A DNA stretch of 22,773 nucleotides from UBA6136 sp046305255 (GTDB lineage Bacteria; Pseudomonadota; Gammaproteobacteria; Methylococcales; Methylococcaceae), in contig JBKCCF010000060.1 of NCBI GenBank assembly GCA_046305255.1, positions 1-22,773 of the forward strand, read 5' to 3'. Position 1 is the stretch's first letter. Every line of letters begins with the position of its first letter. This document shows positions 8,748 to 17,238 of this stretch, one piece after another. A program made the position numbers and the translations under genes. The notes below the pieces were generated by a model. That model ran no database searches, was not told the DNA's origin, and saw nothing but the letters and a program-made list of their open reading frames with translations.

Positions 8748-8771
8748 CGCCTGCACATCCTTCGCAGGCGT
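8747..8771 (+). terminator. Hairpin at the antiporter stop codon
   Basis: ACGCCTGC (8747-8754) pairs with GCAGGCGT (8764-8771) around a 9-base loop, beginning at the last base of the stop codon. There is no U tract, so termination is possible but not certain. The remaining bases up to 8999 hold no gene I can support. Confidence 0.4.
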
Positions 8772-8999
8772 TAATGAATCGAACCGGTTTTGGCGGGTGA
8801 CAGGATGAGCCTGCCAAGATCGGCAAGGATCAGAAATCGATAGCCCTTACCCCTGATAGCCTGGCGTTTGAGTGCCCTCAGCCTATGCCAGCCATCAACA
8901 GGCTTCACTCCACACTCGTCAGGCAGAATTCAAGCCCTCGCTCCTTTCGCCAGATCCGCAACACGCGCCTCTCCATCGCGAAACACCCGGTGCTCTCCA

Positions 9000-9884
9000 T
9001 CACATGGCATCGGCATCCTCACTCTTTTCGGAGTGGTAGCCGGCCACCATTCGGGTATAAGTGTCGAAGCCGACAACATCAAGCATGGTATCGAAATTGA
9101 CGCGGCGTTCAGGGGTACGGCCCATGGCAAGCTCGGCGAGGGCCTCGCGCATCGCATGGACGGCGGCGGTGAGCAGGGTGAGCGGGTAGGCGGCAATTTT
9201 GTAGCCCATCTCGACCAGCTGTTCCGGCGGCAGGATAGGGGTCACACCTTCCTCCAGCAGATTGGCCATCTTGGGGCCCGGTATGCTGCGACAGAATTGC
9301 CGCATCTCGGCCTCATCGCGAGGCGCCTCCAGAAACAATATGTCGGCGCCTATGTCAGCAAAGGCCGCCATGCGCCAGAGCGCTTCATCAAGCCCATGGG
9401 TGCCACGGGCATCGGTACGGGCCATGACGAGTATGTCGGCGCCCGCTTCTCGGGCATCGACCGCCGCACGTATTCGCGCGCAAGCCTCGGCCCGGCCAAC
9501 CACTTCCTTGCCGCGGGTATGACCACAGCGTTTAGGCGCGCGCTGGTCTTCAATCATAATGCCGGCAAATCCGGCCCGAGCGTATCCTTCGACAGTACGC
9601 CGAACATTGGCAGGATTACCGTAGCCGGTATCGCCATCGCCGATGACGGGGATCGTGACGGCTTCGAGGATGGAGCGTCCCTGCTCAAGTATTTCGCCAT
9701 AGGACAGCAGCCCGGTATCGGGGTGAGCAAGGCGAGCGGCGGCTACGGCAAAACCGCTCATAAAAGTGAGCGGAAAGCCCGCCTGCTCAATCAAGCGGGC
9801 CGACAATCCATCAAAACAACAAGGCATAAGCAGCAATTCAGGGCCGGACAGCAGGGTGCGGAGAGTGTCGGTGTGGGGGTTCAT
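9000..9884 (-). CDS. Isocitrate lyase / PEP mutase superfamily enzyme
   Basis: A 294-residue TIM-barrel enzyme of the superfamily that makes or breaks C-C or P-C bonds in oxyacids (methylisocitrate lyase, PEP mutase, oxaloacetate decarboxylase, dimethylmalate lyase). Visible signatures are SGFAVAAARLAHPDTGLLS near residue 43, the Mg2+ site GDGDTGYGN (D83 and D85), IEDQ (E112) and the loop PKRCGH (118-123) carrying the catalytic cysteine C120, then MARTDA (154-159). The KRCGH loop favours a lyase over a PEP mutase. The usual propionate partners (prpC, acnD) are not adjacent, so methylisocitrate lyase is not assured. ATG 9884 has only a weak upstream site. A long + strand frame (8868-9920) covers the same bases but is the antisense shadow. 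Confidence 0.88.
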   Translation of the reverse strand: MNPHTDTLRTLLSGPELLLMPCCFDGLSARLIEQAGFPLTFMSGFAVAAARLAHPDTGLLSYGEILEQGRSILEAVTIPVIGDGDTGYGNPANVRRTVEGYARAGFAGIMIEDQRAPKRCGHTRGKEVVGRAEACARIRAAVDAREAGADILVMARTDARGTHGLDEALWRMAAFADIGADILFLEAPRDEAEMRQFCRSIPGPKMANLLEEGVTPILPPEQLVEMGYKIAAYPLTLLTAAVHAMREALAELAMGRTPERRVNFDTMLDVVGFDTYTRMVAGYHSEKSEDADAM

Positions 9885-10324
9885 GGCGGCTCGCTAAAGG
9901 TGAAAAAGGTAGCGGGATAATAGCCGCAACCGGTCTCATGGCCCATGGGTTGTCGTTGTCGGCGATCATGCGCCGCTCAAGGCCCCGTTGTCATTGGCCA
10001 GGATCCAGACGACCTGCTGATGGAGACAAGATCAGCAATGGCTTTCCCTACGTACCGAATATCACCGCAACAGATCACCACCACATGACGGCCCGCGCTG
10101 GATCAACCTTTTCTGACCAGCGCACTCCCACGGCGAAAAGCCACCCGCCACACGCCCTCCGCTGGTTTTGAGTGGATAGGAACGCCCCGGTCTTTATAGC
10201 GATGCGGGCAAAACCTATACCCTATATTTGATTTCGATACGAAACGTAGTAATCTTTGCATCCTTATTTTGGTGCGTTTCGCACCTTTTTAGACGGAAAC
10301 CACCACTACCCGAGGAATCGCATC
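9885..10324. other. Intergenic region with divergent promoters and an attenuator-like leader
   Basis: These 440 bases separate the minus-strand lyase from the plus-strand four-gene operon. A 77-codon frame at 9938-10171 has no family resemblance or ribosome-binding site and I do not call it. On the plus strand TTTATA (10193-10198) and TATACC (10216-10221), spaced by 17 bases, could be a promoter. The leader elements after it are listed separately. Confidence 0.45.
10232..10290 (+). promoter_or_regulatory. Possible transcription attenuator in the leader of the four-gene operon
   Basis: A perfect intrinsic terminator, GGTGCG (10271-10276), loop TTT and CGCACC (10280-10285) with a T tract to 10290, sits 34 bases before the first start codon and in the same direction as the operon. 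Upstream, TTTCG (10232-10236) can pair with CGAAA (10240-10244). The same CGAAACG (10240-10246) is also perfectly complementary to CGTTTCG (10275-10281) in the core of the terminator. Three mutually exclusive segments of this kind are the logic of a terminator/antiterminator switch. No known riboswitch or leader peptide is recognised. It could also simply end a short upstream RNA. Confidence 0.45.
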
Positions 10325-10621
10325 ATGAACTACCCCGCCATCGGCACCACAACGCTCATTGTGCTGATCAGTTTGGCTGCAGCGCCCCTCCAGGCGAATC
10401 CTGTTGAGGCCAGCACATCCCAAATCAGGGACTGCAAATTTCTGGGACAGGTAGAGGGCTCATCCGGCTACGGCAAAAATTTGCGATGGCAACCCATTGC
10501 CAAAGCCAACGCGAAACGAAAAGCTGAATCACTCGGTGCGACTCACGTCGAATACACCCAGGCCACCACCATTGGCTCCTTCAACGGGGCTATCAGCGCA
10601 CGCGCCTATCTGTGTCCCTAA
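10325..10621 (+). CDS. Small exported protein of unknown function (DUF4156-like)
   Basis: A 98-residue protein with a signal peptide: hydrophobic residues 8-20, probable signal peptidase I cleavage after LQA at residue 24. The mature part is about 74 residues and has just two cysteines, C37 and C97, able to form a disulfide. Its pattern, DCKFLGQVEGSSG then ANAKRKAESLGATHVEY, resembles small envelope proteins of the DUF4156/RcsF-like kind; that comparison is by eye and weak. GAGGAA lies 7 bases before ATG 10325. It is the first gene of the operon; the next predicted start is 32 bases after its stop, and an alternative GTG of the next frame overlaps its end. Confidence 0.75.
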   Translation: MNYPAIGTTTLIVLISLAAAPLQANPVEASTSQIRDCKFLGQVEGSSGYGKNLRWQPIAKANAKRKAESLGATHVEYTQATTIGSFNGAISARAYLCP

Positions 10622-10653
10622 TCTGCCCCGCCTCTGCCAGGGTGAATCAGCAC

Positions 10654-13600
10654 ATGATCAAATCAGTCCATAAAGTCTTCTCCGTCAGTGGTGACCTGCT
10701 CATTGAGCTGGTGCTGCTTCCCTACCGAATAACAAATCTACTGGCTATTTTGATTCATGGCTGCGGACATGGCACTGCCCTCTGGCTAACAAGCCGCGCT
10801 CACCGGACACTCGGCATCGCAGTTGTTCTTGAAGGTCTACCGCTGCGGCTCATGCTGAAAAGCCTCCTGCCCGGACAACCGCTCCCCCAATACTCCGACC
10901 ACCCCCCCCGCCTGAGCAACCACAATGGCTCAACCTGGCAATGCCGCCTGGTATCCGTCAGTGGCATACTCGCAAATCTGGTATCCACGACCGGATGTTT
11001 GTTATGGCTAGGCAAATTTGACGTCGCAACTCAGGCTCAGCATCACCCTCTGCTATTCATCTACATGAGTGGCGGCTACTTTTTAGCTGCAAACCTCATG
11101 GCCATGCTGTCGATTCCGGACCTCATAGGGCTCTTCAGGGGCCACGTCGATCATTGGGCCTGTGGACCGGCATTTGCCATCCGCTATCGGCCGGACCCTG
11201 AGCCTCAGCAAGCAGACGGCATCGTCTCCGACCGGTTACTGGGCATGGTCGAGATTCTGGCACGGGAGGCCTCGACACGTGGCGGTCAATCCGGCGGTTT
11301 TGCCATCATGGTGCAAAAGCAGGGGGTCCCCTCCATCATTTTTGACAAGGTGGTGAAAGGCAAACGCGAAGATATTGTCCGCATTCTCATGGAAAGGCTG
11401 AATGTTTTGCTGGGCAAGTCCATAAAACAGGGCTACACGCCGGCGAAAGACTTCGAAGCCATACTGCTGCACCTGCGTTATGCCACTGGGGGTGCCACCC
11501 ACTGGCACAACGCCCAACCCCATTGGTATGAACATTACGATGCCATGACACATCACCGTGTAGAGGATGGGCAACTGTTCTCAGTGCAGGGGGAGGTTTT
11601 CAACATGATCGCCCATAACGGTGACATGGATGGGGTCTATATGGACGTGATGATCAACAATCAGCAACACAGGCATTTCTTCACTCAACAGGACGTCCGC
11701 CATTTTTTCCTGACAGCCATGCCCTGGACCAGTTCAGAGGGTAACTCAGATTCCCGCAGTGTTGCTGAATGGGTGGATTTCCATCTTACGCAAGGACTGG
11801 CCTACAAGGCGCTGCGCTATGCCTATTACAGTTCGGTCCTTGATTTTAACGGTGACATTGCCTGCGGCAACATAGACAACGGCCTGCTACTGCGCCTGGC
11901 CGATGTCGTCGATCAGACGATGGTCAGAATCAGAAAAACACAGGGGCTGGTTGCGCTGAATCCCCCGGCGAAATCTCTGGCGGATATGAGTGCAGAGGCT
12001 CAGTCGGTACTGATGTCCGCGCTCTGCACAGAACTGAAACGGACCTTTGACTCGGACACCACCGGCGTATTTCAGGCTGCTTTTGCGGAAGCCTTCTTCC
12101 ATCATGACTTAACCTGGGTCATGCGCCGCGCCTCGCGCGACATGGTAGGGGAGTTCGCGCTGATGGTCTGCACCACCCTGGAACCCCGCATGGGAGTCTT
12201 CTCTCTCACCCAAGCCTTCTCAATCGGATACAACCTGACGCGGGGTGAAATTTTCGGAAGCGCCGAACCTCTGGGAGTCACCACGGCGCTGCAACGAGGC
12301 GAACCGGATGATGCGGCTTATCAGATCTACCTTGAAGATGGCCAATACGCGACGATCGACTACCGTCCCGATTCTGATGATTCGCCCATACGCATTTACG
12401 ACCGCGCCATGGCGAAGGATGATTCGCACGCGCTAGCTCGTCCCTCAACCAAAACATTTATCGCCGGCGGGGCTGAAAAGGCAGGGGTAGCCTGGTTTCC
12501 TGTCAACCACAATCCCAGGATTCCCCGCTATTCAGCTTACCAATCAGAGAGTTCTGATATCCCGAAAGATTTGGGTGACATTCCGTACCTACTAAAGCAG
12601 GTGGTTAAGTCCTTCACGCCCGGAGGCGATAATCACCCGGCAATGAACAATTTGCGCCATCAACTGTTCGACAATCTGCTTGATCCGGTTCGTGACTCGA
12701 ACACTTACGATCTTGTCCTGTATGGCGTCGACTTTAACCAGGACTTGATCAATGAGTTTGCGCTTGCACTTCACTCGCTGATGCCGGGACTCCGCATCCG
12801 GGCCGAAAACTCCGGCAACATCCTGAAGGAAATGAAACGCGCCAAACGGGAAGGCATCGGCCATTACGGCCCCAAGACCCTGTTTCTGGGGGTCAGCAAC
12901 TCGGCACAAACACAATCAACGTTGGCAGTGGTGCGCAAAGCCAGAGACCTCGTGGGCACTGAACGCTGCTTCGTTCTGAGCCAGAACTGCCTTAACTCCA
13001 TGAGCGAGGCTATTGGTCAGCGTTACCAGGCGGATGCCCCAGTACTGCCCAATACCTTCGTCAACCTCAGCGATCTTTCGCCCGATGGCCGTCGCGGCCG
13101 CCGCCGTGCGGAGGCCGCCACTATCGTAGTCGTGGCAACCCAGGCAGTACTGACCGAAATTCTGATCTGCCTGACGCAGGAAGCCATTGAATCGTACCCA
13201 CTGCTGGGTCGTGAAGCCAACAAAGCTCGGGACGCGCATTCCGTCTTACGCCAGGATATCAATCAGACCGACATTCAGGCATTTCGGGAATTCCAGTCTG
13301 CCGTCTACTGCGTGGACATACCCAATCGGGTCGGATGCAATACCGAAGGCCACGCCATCGACACGCCCGATGCCATACAGATTGAACAGGAAGCTCGTAA
13401 CCGTGCCGAGAACCAGGTTGAGTATGTGCGCGCCTATGCCCTGTTTGCTGCCTACATCATCGTCGCAACCGTATTCGGGGTCCCCCTGTTCGCAGTGATG
13501 TTTTCGCCGCTGGATTTCATCACAGGCGTAGGCGTTATCGCCCACATCCTGGATGCCGCTCTTTTTCTGACGGCGTTCTGGCTAATACACCTGGGGATTA

Positions 13601-14712
13601 GAAGATTGCAGGGCCGGCCGGTATTCGAACGCATCGGCCCACGCGCCGAGGTGTTTATTGATCGGAAATACATTGCCCGCATCATCGAGCGCTACAACGT
13701 GACCCTGTTTTCGAACAGCCCGGCCTTTATTACTCCCCTTTTTTATTGGGCAGACACGGTGCAAGACGCCCTCCACCGCTATGGCATCCGGGCACACCGC
13801 GGTGTGGTTACCATTCATCGCACTCCCGATGAGCGCATGGGGATTGAGGAGGCCAACAATGCCGCTGAAGAGAATATGGTTTATGCCCAACTAGGCGGCA
13901 TACGCTTCAATGGCGGACAACCCCAGTCGCGCGACAAGGTGAGGGCCGGATCCTGTTACGAGAATGCCTCGCGACCCTACCAGACAGTCCTGTGCGACAG
14001 CCTTGCCGGATTGCGAGCCAAATATGACGGGCAGCTCTCGCCCGAAATGTTCCGGCTCATTAACCGCCGTCTGATCGACCTGGCAGATGGCCTGATCGCC
14101 GAATTTGTTATCGGTTACCGGCGTAAGGAAATTGTCAACCAGTCCCTCTGGGACGTCATACGCTGGCTGCCGTTTGCCCAGACCATTTACGAGATTTTTC
14201 TGCGCAACGACATTGATTTGCGCAATGTGGCCGGCGAAGCTGACACCGCCAATCAAGCGCAGATTCAATCTACCAAGCACCCGGTGTCTCCCATGGACAT
14301 CCATATTCAGACCATGGCCCCTCGCCCGACTTTCGATGCCTTGCGGCCGGACGGCGGAACAATCGACAAGCCCTTTGCAGTGCTGGCGTTTTCCGAAAAC
14401 AGCATCGCCATCCATCTCAACCCCAACACCCTGTTGACTAGGGTCGAAAACCCGGCCATGCAGGAATTGTGTCTGCACGCTGGCATGGTTCAGGGTAAGC
14501 GTCCATGGGTGAGCGGCCATGCCGATACCTATACCGAAGGCTTCACAGGCAGACTGGATTACATTGACGGCGAGGAGTGTCTGGTCATCGACAGCTCCGC
14601 CAGCCCTCTGCAGGTAAGTCTCCCGACCTGCTTTCTAAACGATGCTCAACGAGACCATCTCATCCGACAATTGCCACACCCAGCACTGCAGGATAGCGGC
14701 GCAGCCGCCTGA
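10654..14712 (+). CDS. Giant membrane protein: degenerate site-2-protease-like domain + class II glutamine amidotransferase + SIS (GlmS-like) regions
   Basis: About 1352 residues from ATG 10654 (AGGGTG upstream; the frame is open from GTG 10612). Region 1, residues 1-165, is membrane-embedded and resembles an M50 metalloprotease: HGCGH at 35-39 (HExxH without its glutamate), SGILAN at 103-108 and IPD at 154-156. Region 2, about 170-560, resembles a class II glutamine amidotransferase: CGPAFAI at 170, STRGGQSGGFAIM, HLRYATGG (H273, R275), IAHNGDMDG (H321) and SDS (365-367), in GlmS order. Region 3 is SIS-like, with GVSNSAQTQSTL at 746-757, comparable to the phosphosugar-binding loop of GlmS. 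Two transmembrane spans (about 927-950 and 956-981) follow, then a possible second SIS-like region and an unassigned C-terminus. It may make an aminated sugar or be a sensor built from enzyme parts; no such chain is known to me. Confidence 0.8.
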   Translation: MIKSVHKVFSVSGDLLIELVLLPYRITNLLAILIHGCGHGTALWLTSRAHRTLGIAVVLEGLPLRLMLKSLLPGQPLPQYSDHPPRLSNHNGSTWQCRLVSVSGILANLVSTTGCLLWLGKFDVATQAQHHPLLFIYMSGGYFLAANLMAMLSIPDLIGLFRGHVDHWACGPAFAIRYRPDPEPQQADGIVSDRLLGMVEILAREASTRGGQSGGFAIMVQKQGVPSIIFDKVVKGKREDIVRILMERLNVLLGKSIKQGYTPAKDFEAILLHLRYATGGATHWHNAQPHWYEHYDAMTHHRVEDGQLFSVQGEVFNMIAHNGDMDGVYMDVMINNQQHRHFFTQQDVRHFFLTAMPWTSSEGNSDSRSVAEWVDFHLTQGLAYKALRYAYYSSVLDFNGDIACGNIDNGLLLRLADVVDQTMVRIRKTQGLVALNPPAKSLADMSAEAQSVLMSALCTELKRTFDSDTTGVFQAAFAEAFFHHDLTWVMRRASRDMVGEFALMVCTTLEPRMGVFSLTQAFSIGYNLTRGEIFGSAEPLGVTTALQRGEPDDAAYQIYLEDGQYATIDYRPDSDDSPIRIYDRAMAKDDSHALARPSTKTFIAGGAEKAGVAWFPVNHNPRIPRYSAYQSESSDIPKDLGDIPYLLKQVVKSFTPGGDNHPAMNNLRHQLFDNLLDPVRDSNTYDLVLYGVDFNQDLINEFALALHSLMPGLRIRAENSGNILKEMKRAKREGIGHYGPKTLFLGVSNSAQTQSTLAVVRKARDLVGTERCFVLSQNCLNSMSEAIGQRYQADAPVLPNTFVNLSDLSPDGRRGRRRAEAATIVVVATQAVLTEILICLTQEAIESYPLLGREANKARDAHSVLRQDINQTDIQAFREFQSAVYCVDIPNRVGCNTEGHAIDTPDAIQIEQEARNRAENQVEYVRAYALFAAYIIVATVFGVPLFAVMFSPLDFITGVGVIAHILDAALFLTAFWLIHLGIRRLQGRPVFERIGPRAEVFIDRKYIARIIERYNVTLFSNSPAFITPLFYWADTVQDALHRYGIRAHRGVVTIHRTPDERMGIEEANNAAEENMVYAQLGGIRFNGGQPQSRDKVRAGSCYENASRPYQTVLCDSLAGLRAKYDGQLSPEMFRLINRRLIDLADGLIAEFVIGYRRKEIVNQSLWDVIRWLPFAQTIYEIFLRNDIDLRNVAGEADTANQAQIQSTKHPVSPMDIHIQTMAPRPTFDALRPDGGTIDKPFAVLAFSENSIAIHLNPNTLLTRVENPAMQELCLHAGMVQGKRPWVSGHADTYTEGFTGRLDYIDGEECLVIDSSASPLQVSLPTCFLNDAQRDHLIRQLPHPALQDSGAAA

Positions 14713-14742
14713 AGGTGTGTACTGACTCAAGCGAGGTACAGC

Positions 14743-17202
14743 ATGATTCTCACCATTATCATCGGGCTACTGGCATCAGCGTGTGTCAACCTCGCACTCT
14801 ATCGCAGTGGAGGTGGTCGAGCGGGCAGTCTGGTCGGACTCTACCGTCGTACCCTTATGCTCCTGGTCGTCCTGACGACCACTGCCGCAGCGGGCGGCAC
14901 GTCACTCAATCCGCATTTGGTGATGTTGTGCTATCTCTTTGGCCTGGGCTTTTTGGTTATTGAAACTCTGGGCGCCACCTTCTGGCGCAAAATGGCCTGT
15001 GGCACCCTGACCGTCGCCTATTTGATGCTGGGCGGCTACCTTTATACCATCACCCAGATCCCCTTTGGCGCCCGTCCTTTCTCGTTCATCTCATCCAATC
15101 AACCCAGGCCACTGATCGCCCGTGAGTCACCCATTGAGTGGATCTCGGGGCTACCTGTGACTGCGCCTGAGTCCTACATTGCGAGGACGGCGACGACTGC
15201 CGAAGTCCTCCCGGCAGCCACTCCGAGGACAGCTGCGCCGGTTCCCGTCAAAAGCCACGTCGACTGGCCCGATCTTTCACCACTCATTGCACATGACTCC
15301 CATATTCGTGATGTCCTGATTGCGCTAAGGCAAAAACAGACCCGCGAACTGACCGAAACACTCGCCAATCTGAACCAGATTTCGGTCACAGGCACCAGTA
15401 TGCGGCGCCACGCGATTGCCCGCGAAAATATCGAAAACATGTTGCAGGATGGTGCCATATCTCAAGCCCGGTATCACACCCTGCTGGAAACCTGGTTGCT
15501 CGCCGACAAAGATGAACAGGCTTTCCGCGCCAGGCAGGGCGAAGACCTTTTTCACGCCCTGCTCGGCCTTCTGGAGGACAAAGAAGTTGCCGAAACCCAC
15601 AAGGTCGAACTCATCAACTTCATGGTCAGCCGCTTTGCCGAAGACGTCCGATTGGTCAGACCACTGATTAACCTCTACAACAGTCTGGATGAAGACTACC
15701 CCCGCCAAAAACGCCTGAATCGGGAGTTCATGAGTCTTTACCTGCAAAAGCGGAGGGCCATATTGCGGGGCTTTGAGGCCATCTCAAGCCCCGTCCTGCA
15801 GCCCTTGCTGGACTACCGAAAGAAGACCGTTTCCGAGCTGCGCTACTCCCAAACGGCGCTGGATCAGTTCCTGGAACGAAAATTTCAGGTCAAGGTTAGA
15901 CCGCTTTATGGCATGGCCGAACCGCTTTCGATCCGCAATTTCCTGAATCGTGAGAAATACCCTCGGCTGGAAAAATTTTCCGGGCCGGCCTACGGGCAGG
16001 ACTATCTGCGCCGAAACTTGAACAAAATTGCCGCCGAAAATCAGGTACCACCCGCAGGCAAACCCGTCATGGAACTTAGCCAATCGGGTTATGAGGAAAT
16101 CGTACGCACCTTCGCCGCGGGCATACCTGATCGCATTGACAGCCTGATGATTGACCCGGATCCCGCCATAAGAGGCAATGTGGCTTGGCATCTCGCGGAA
16201 CGCAAAGACCCCTACACAGTGCCTCTGGTATTCGAACTCATGCAGGATTCACACCCCGAAGTCAGGCGACTGGCAGCCATTGCCATAGGCAACTTCAAAA
16301 TCCTCGACATGCAAAGTTCAAGTGATCGTAAGTTCATCGAAATCGTCAGAATGCTGATCAACTACCGTACCAACGCCGATGCCTATGCACGGGCGTTTGC
16401 ACTTTCGGCACTGGCTACAGTAGGTGACCCGCAAAAAGGATTGTATGTGATTGATCTTGTTCTGAACGATGGTACGACCTCGAATTCATTACTCGGGAAT
16501 GCAGCCCCAGCCTGGAGGGATGAGGCTGAAAAAGCGGCTGTTCAGAGCCTGGTGGAAACCCTCACGGTCACTCCGGAAGAACCCTACATCAAGACTCACG
16601 CCCTCAAGGTGCTAATGGCGATGGATCTGCACGAGTCACTTGGCATCCTGCTACACACCTTGAGGAAGGTCTATCAGGCTACCGGGGCCCGGCCCGGCAT
16701 GCTGCGTTACATTGTTCCGCATATGACCCTGCCGCAACAGGCCGAAAATGTAGAAGATATGATGAGCCTGTTGGCGAGCGCTTACCGCAAGCGCCCCGCG
16801 CAACTGCAGCAACCGCTCAAGACTCTTCGCGCTTATCTAAGCGACGCTTACGAGCATCACCGCAGCGCCGAATTTTTCCAGTACATGAGATTCATGGAAG
16901 ACTTTGCTCCCGGCGAATCGTCTACCTATGCCGAGCAAAGCACTGAACATGTACTGGTCATGCAGATCACTGAATACTTCAATTCAACCTGGAAATTCTG
17001 GCTGATCCTGTGGCCGTTGGCACTGCTTGGCCTCATCCTTCTGCAGTATGGCTTAGGTCTTTTCGGTAACGTGTCACGTCACGGTTCAAACCCGCATGGC
17101 AGACCCAACCGGTACGCCAATCCGGCAGCCGATATCCGCAACCGGAGACAGTCGCCGGCCGCTGCGGTGGTGCCCATCAAGATCAGCACCCGACATCCCT
17201 GA
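14743..17202 (+). CDS. Membrane-anchored HEAT-repeat protein with predicted large periplasmic domain
   Basis: An 819-residue protein. The N-terminus has about four hydrophobic spans (1-19, 36-50, 57-77, 85-106), with basic residues RRTL and WRK on the predicted cytoplasmic loops. A soluble region from about 107 to 748 follows, largely helical, containing HEAT-like repeats around residues 465-525 (DPDPAIRGNVAWHLAERKD and DSHPEVRRLAAIAIGNFK), with further helical pairs to about 700. One more span (750-773) leads into a basic tail rich in R, N and P. By the positive-inside rule the large domain should be periplasmic. HEAT repeats act as protein-binding scaffolds. GAGG lies 6 bases before ATG 14743; the gap from the amidotransferase-like gene is 30 bases, and the outer-membrane factor follows after 36. 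A bridge between the inner-membrane protein and the outer-membrane channel is my inference. Confidence 0.82.
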   Translation: MILTIIIGLLASACVNLALYRSGGGRAGSLVGLYRRTLMLLVVLTTTAAAGGTSLNPHLVMLCYLFGLGFLVIETLGATFWRKMACGTLTVAYLMLGGYLYTITQIPFGARPFSFISSNQPRPLIARESPIEWISGLPVTAPESYIARTATTAEVLPAATPRTAAPVPVKSHVDWPDLSPLIAHDSHIRDVLIALRQKQTRELTETLANLNQISVTGTSMRRHAIARENIENMLQDGAISQARYHTLLETWLLADKDEQAFRARQGEDLFHALLGLLEDKEVAETHKVELINFMVSRFAEDVRLVRPLINLYNSLDEDYPRQKRLNREFMSLYLQKRRAILRGFEAISSPVLQPLLDYRKKTVSELRYSQTALDQFLERKFQVKVRPLYGMAEPLSIRNFLNREKYPRLEKFSGPAYGQDYLRRNLNKIAAENQVPPAGKPVMELSQSGYEEIVRTFAAGIPDRIDSLMIDPDPAIRGNVAWHLAERKDPYTVPLVFELMQDSHPEVRRLAAIAIGNFKILDMQSSSDRKFIEIVRMLINYRTNADAYARAFALSALATVGDPQKGLYVIDLVLNDGTTSNSLLGNAAPAWRDEAEKAAVQSLVETLTVTPEEPYIKTHALKVLMAMDLHESLGILLHTLRKVYQATGARPGMLRYIVPHMTLPQQAENVEDMMSLLASAYRKRPAQLQQPLKTLRAYLSDAYEHHRSAEFFQYMRFMEDFAPGESSTYAEQSTEHVLVMQITEYFNSTWKFWLILWPLALLGLILLQYGLGLFGNVSRHGSNPHGRPNRYANPAADIRNRRQSPAAAVVPIKISTRHP

Positions 17203-17238
17203 CATTCAGAACACGCCAACCAACAAGAAGACATCAGC

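Noticed and set aside
8868..9920. A 350-codon plus-strand frame longer than the annotated gene in the same place
   Set aside because: It is antisense to the isocitrate lyase/PEP mutase-family gene, whose catalytic motifs are intact on the minus strand; the plus-strand product has no family features.
9938..10171. A 77-codon plus-strand frame
   Set aside because: No ribosome-binding site, no family resemblance, and it lies in a region of regulatory signals.
15174..16191. Minus-strand frames across the HEAT-repeat gene
   Set aside because: Shadows of the plus-strand gene, which has a ribosome-binding site, membrane segments and repeat structure.
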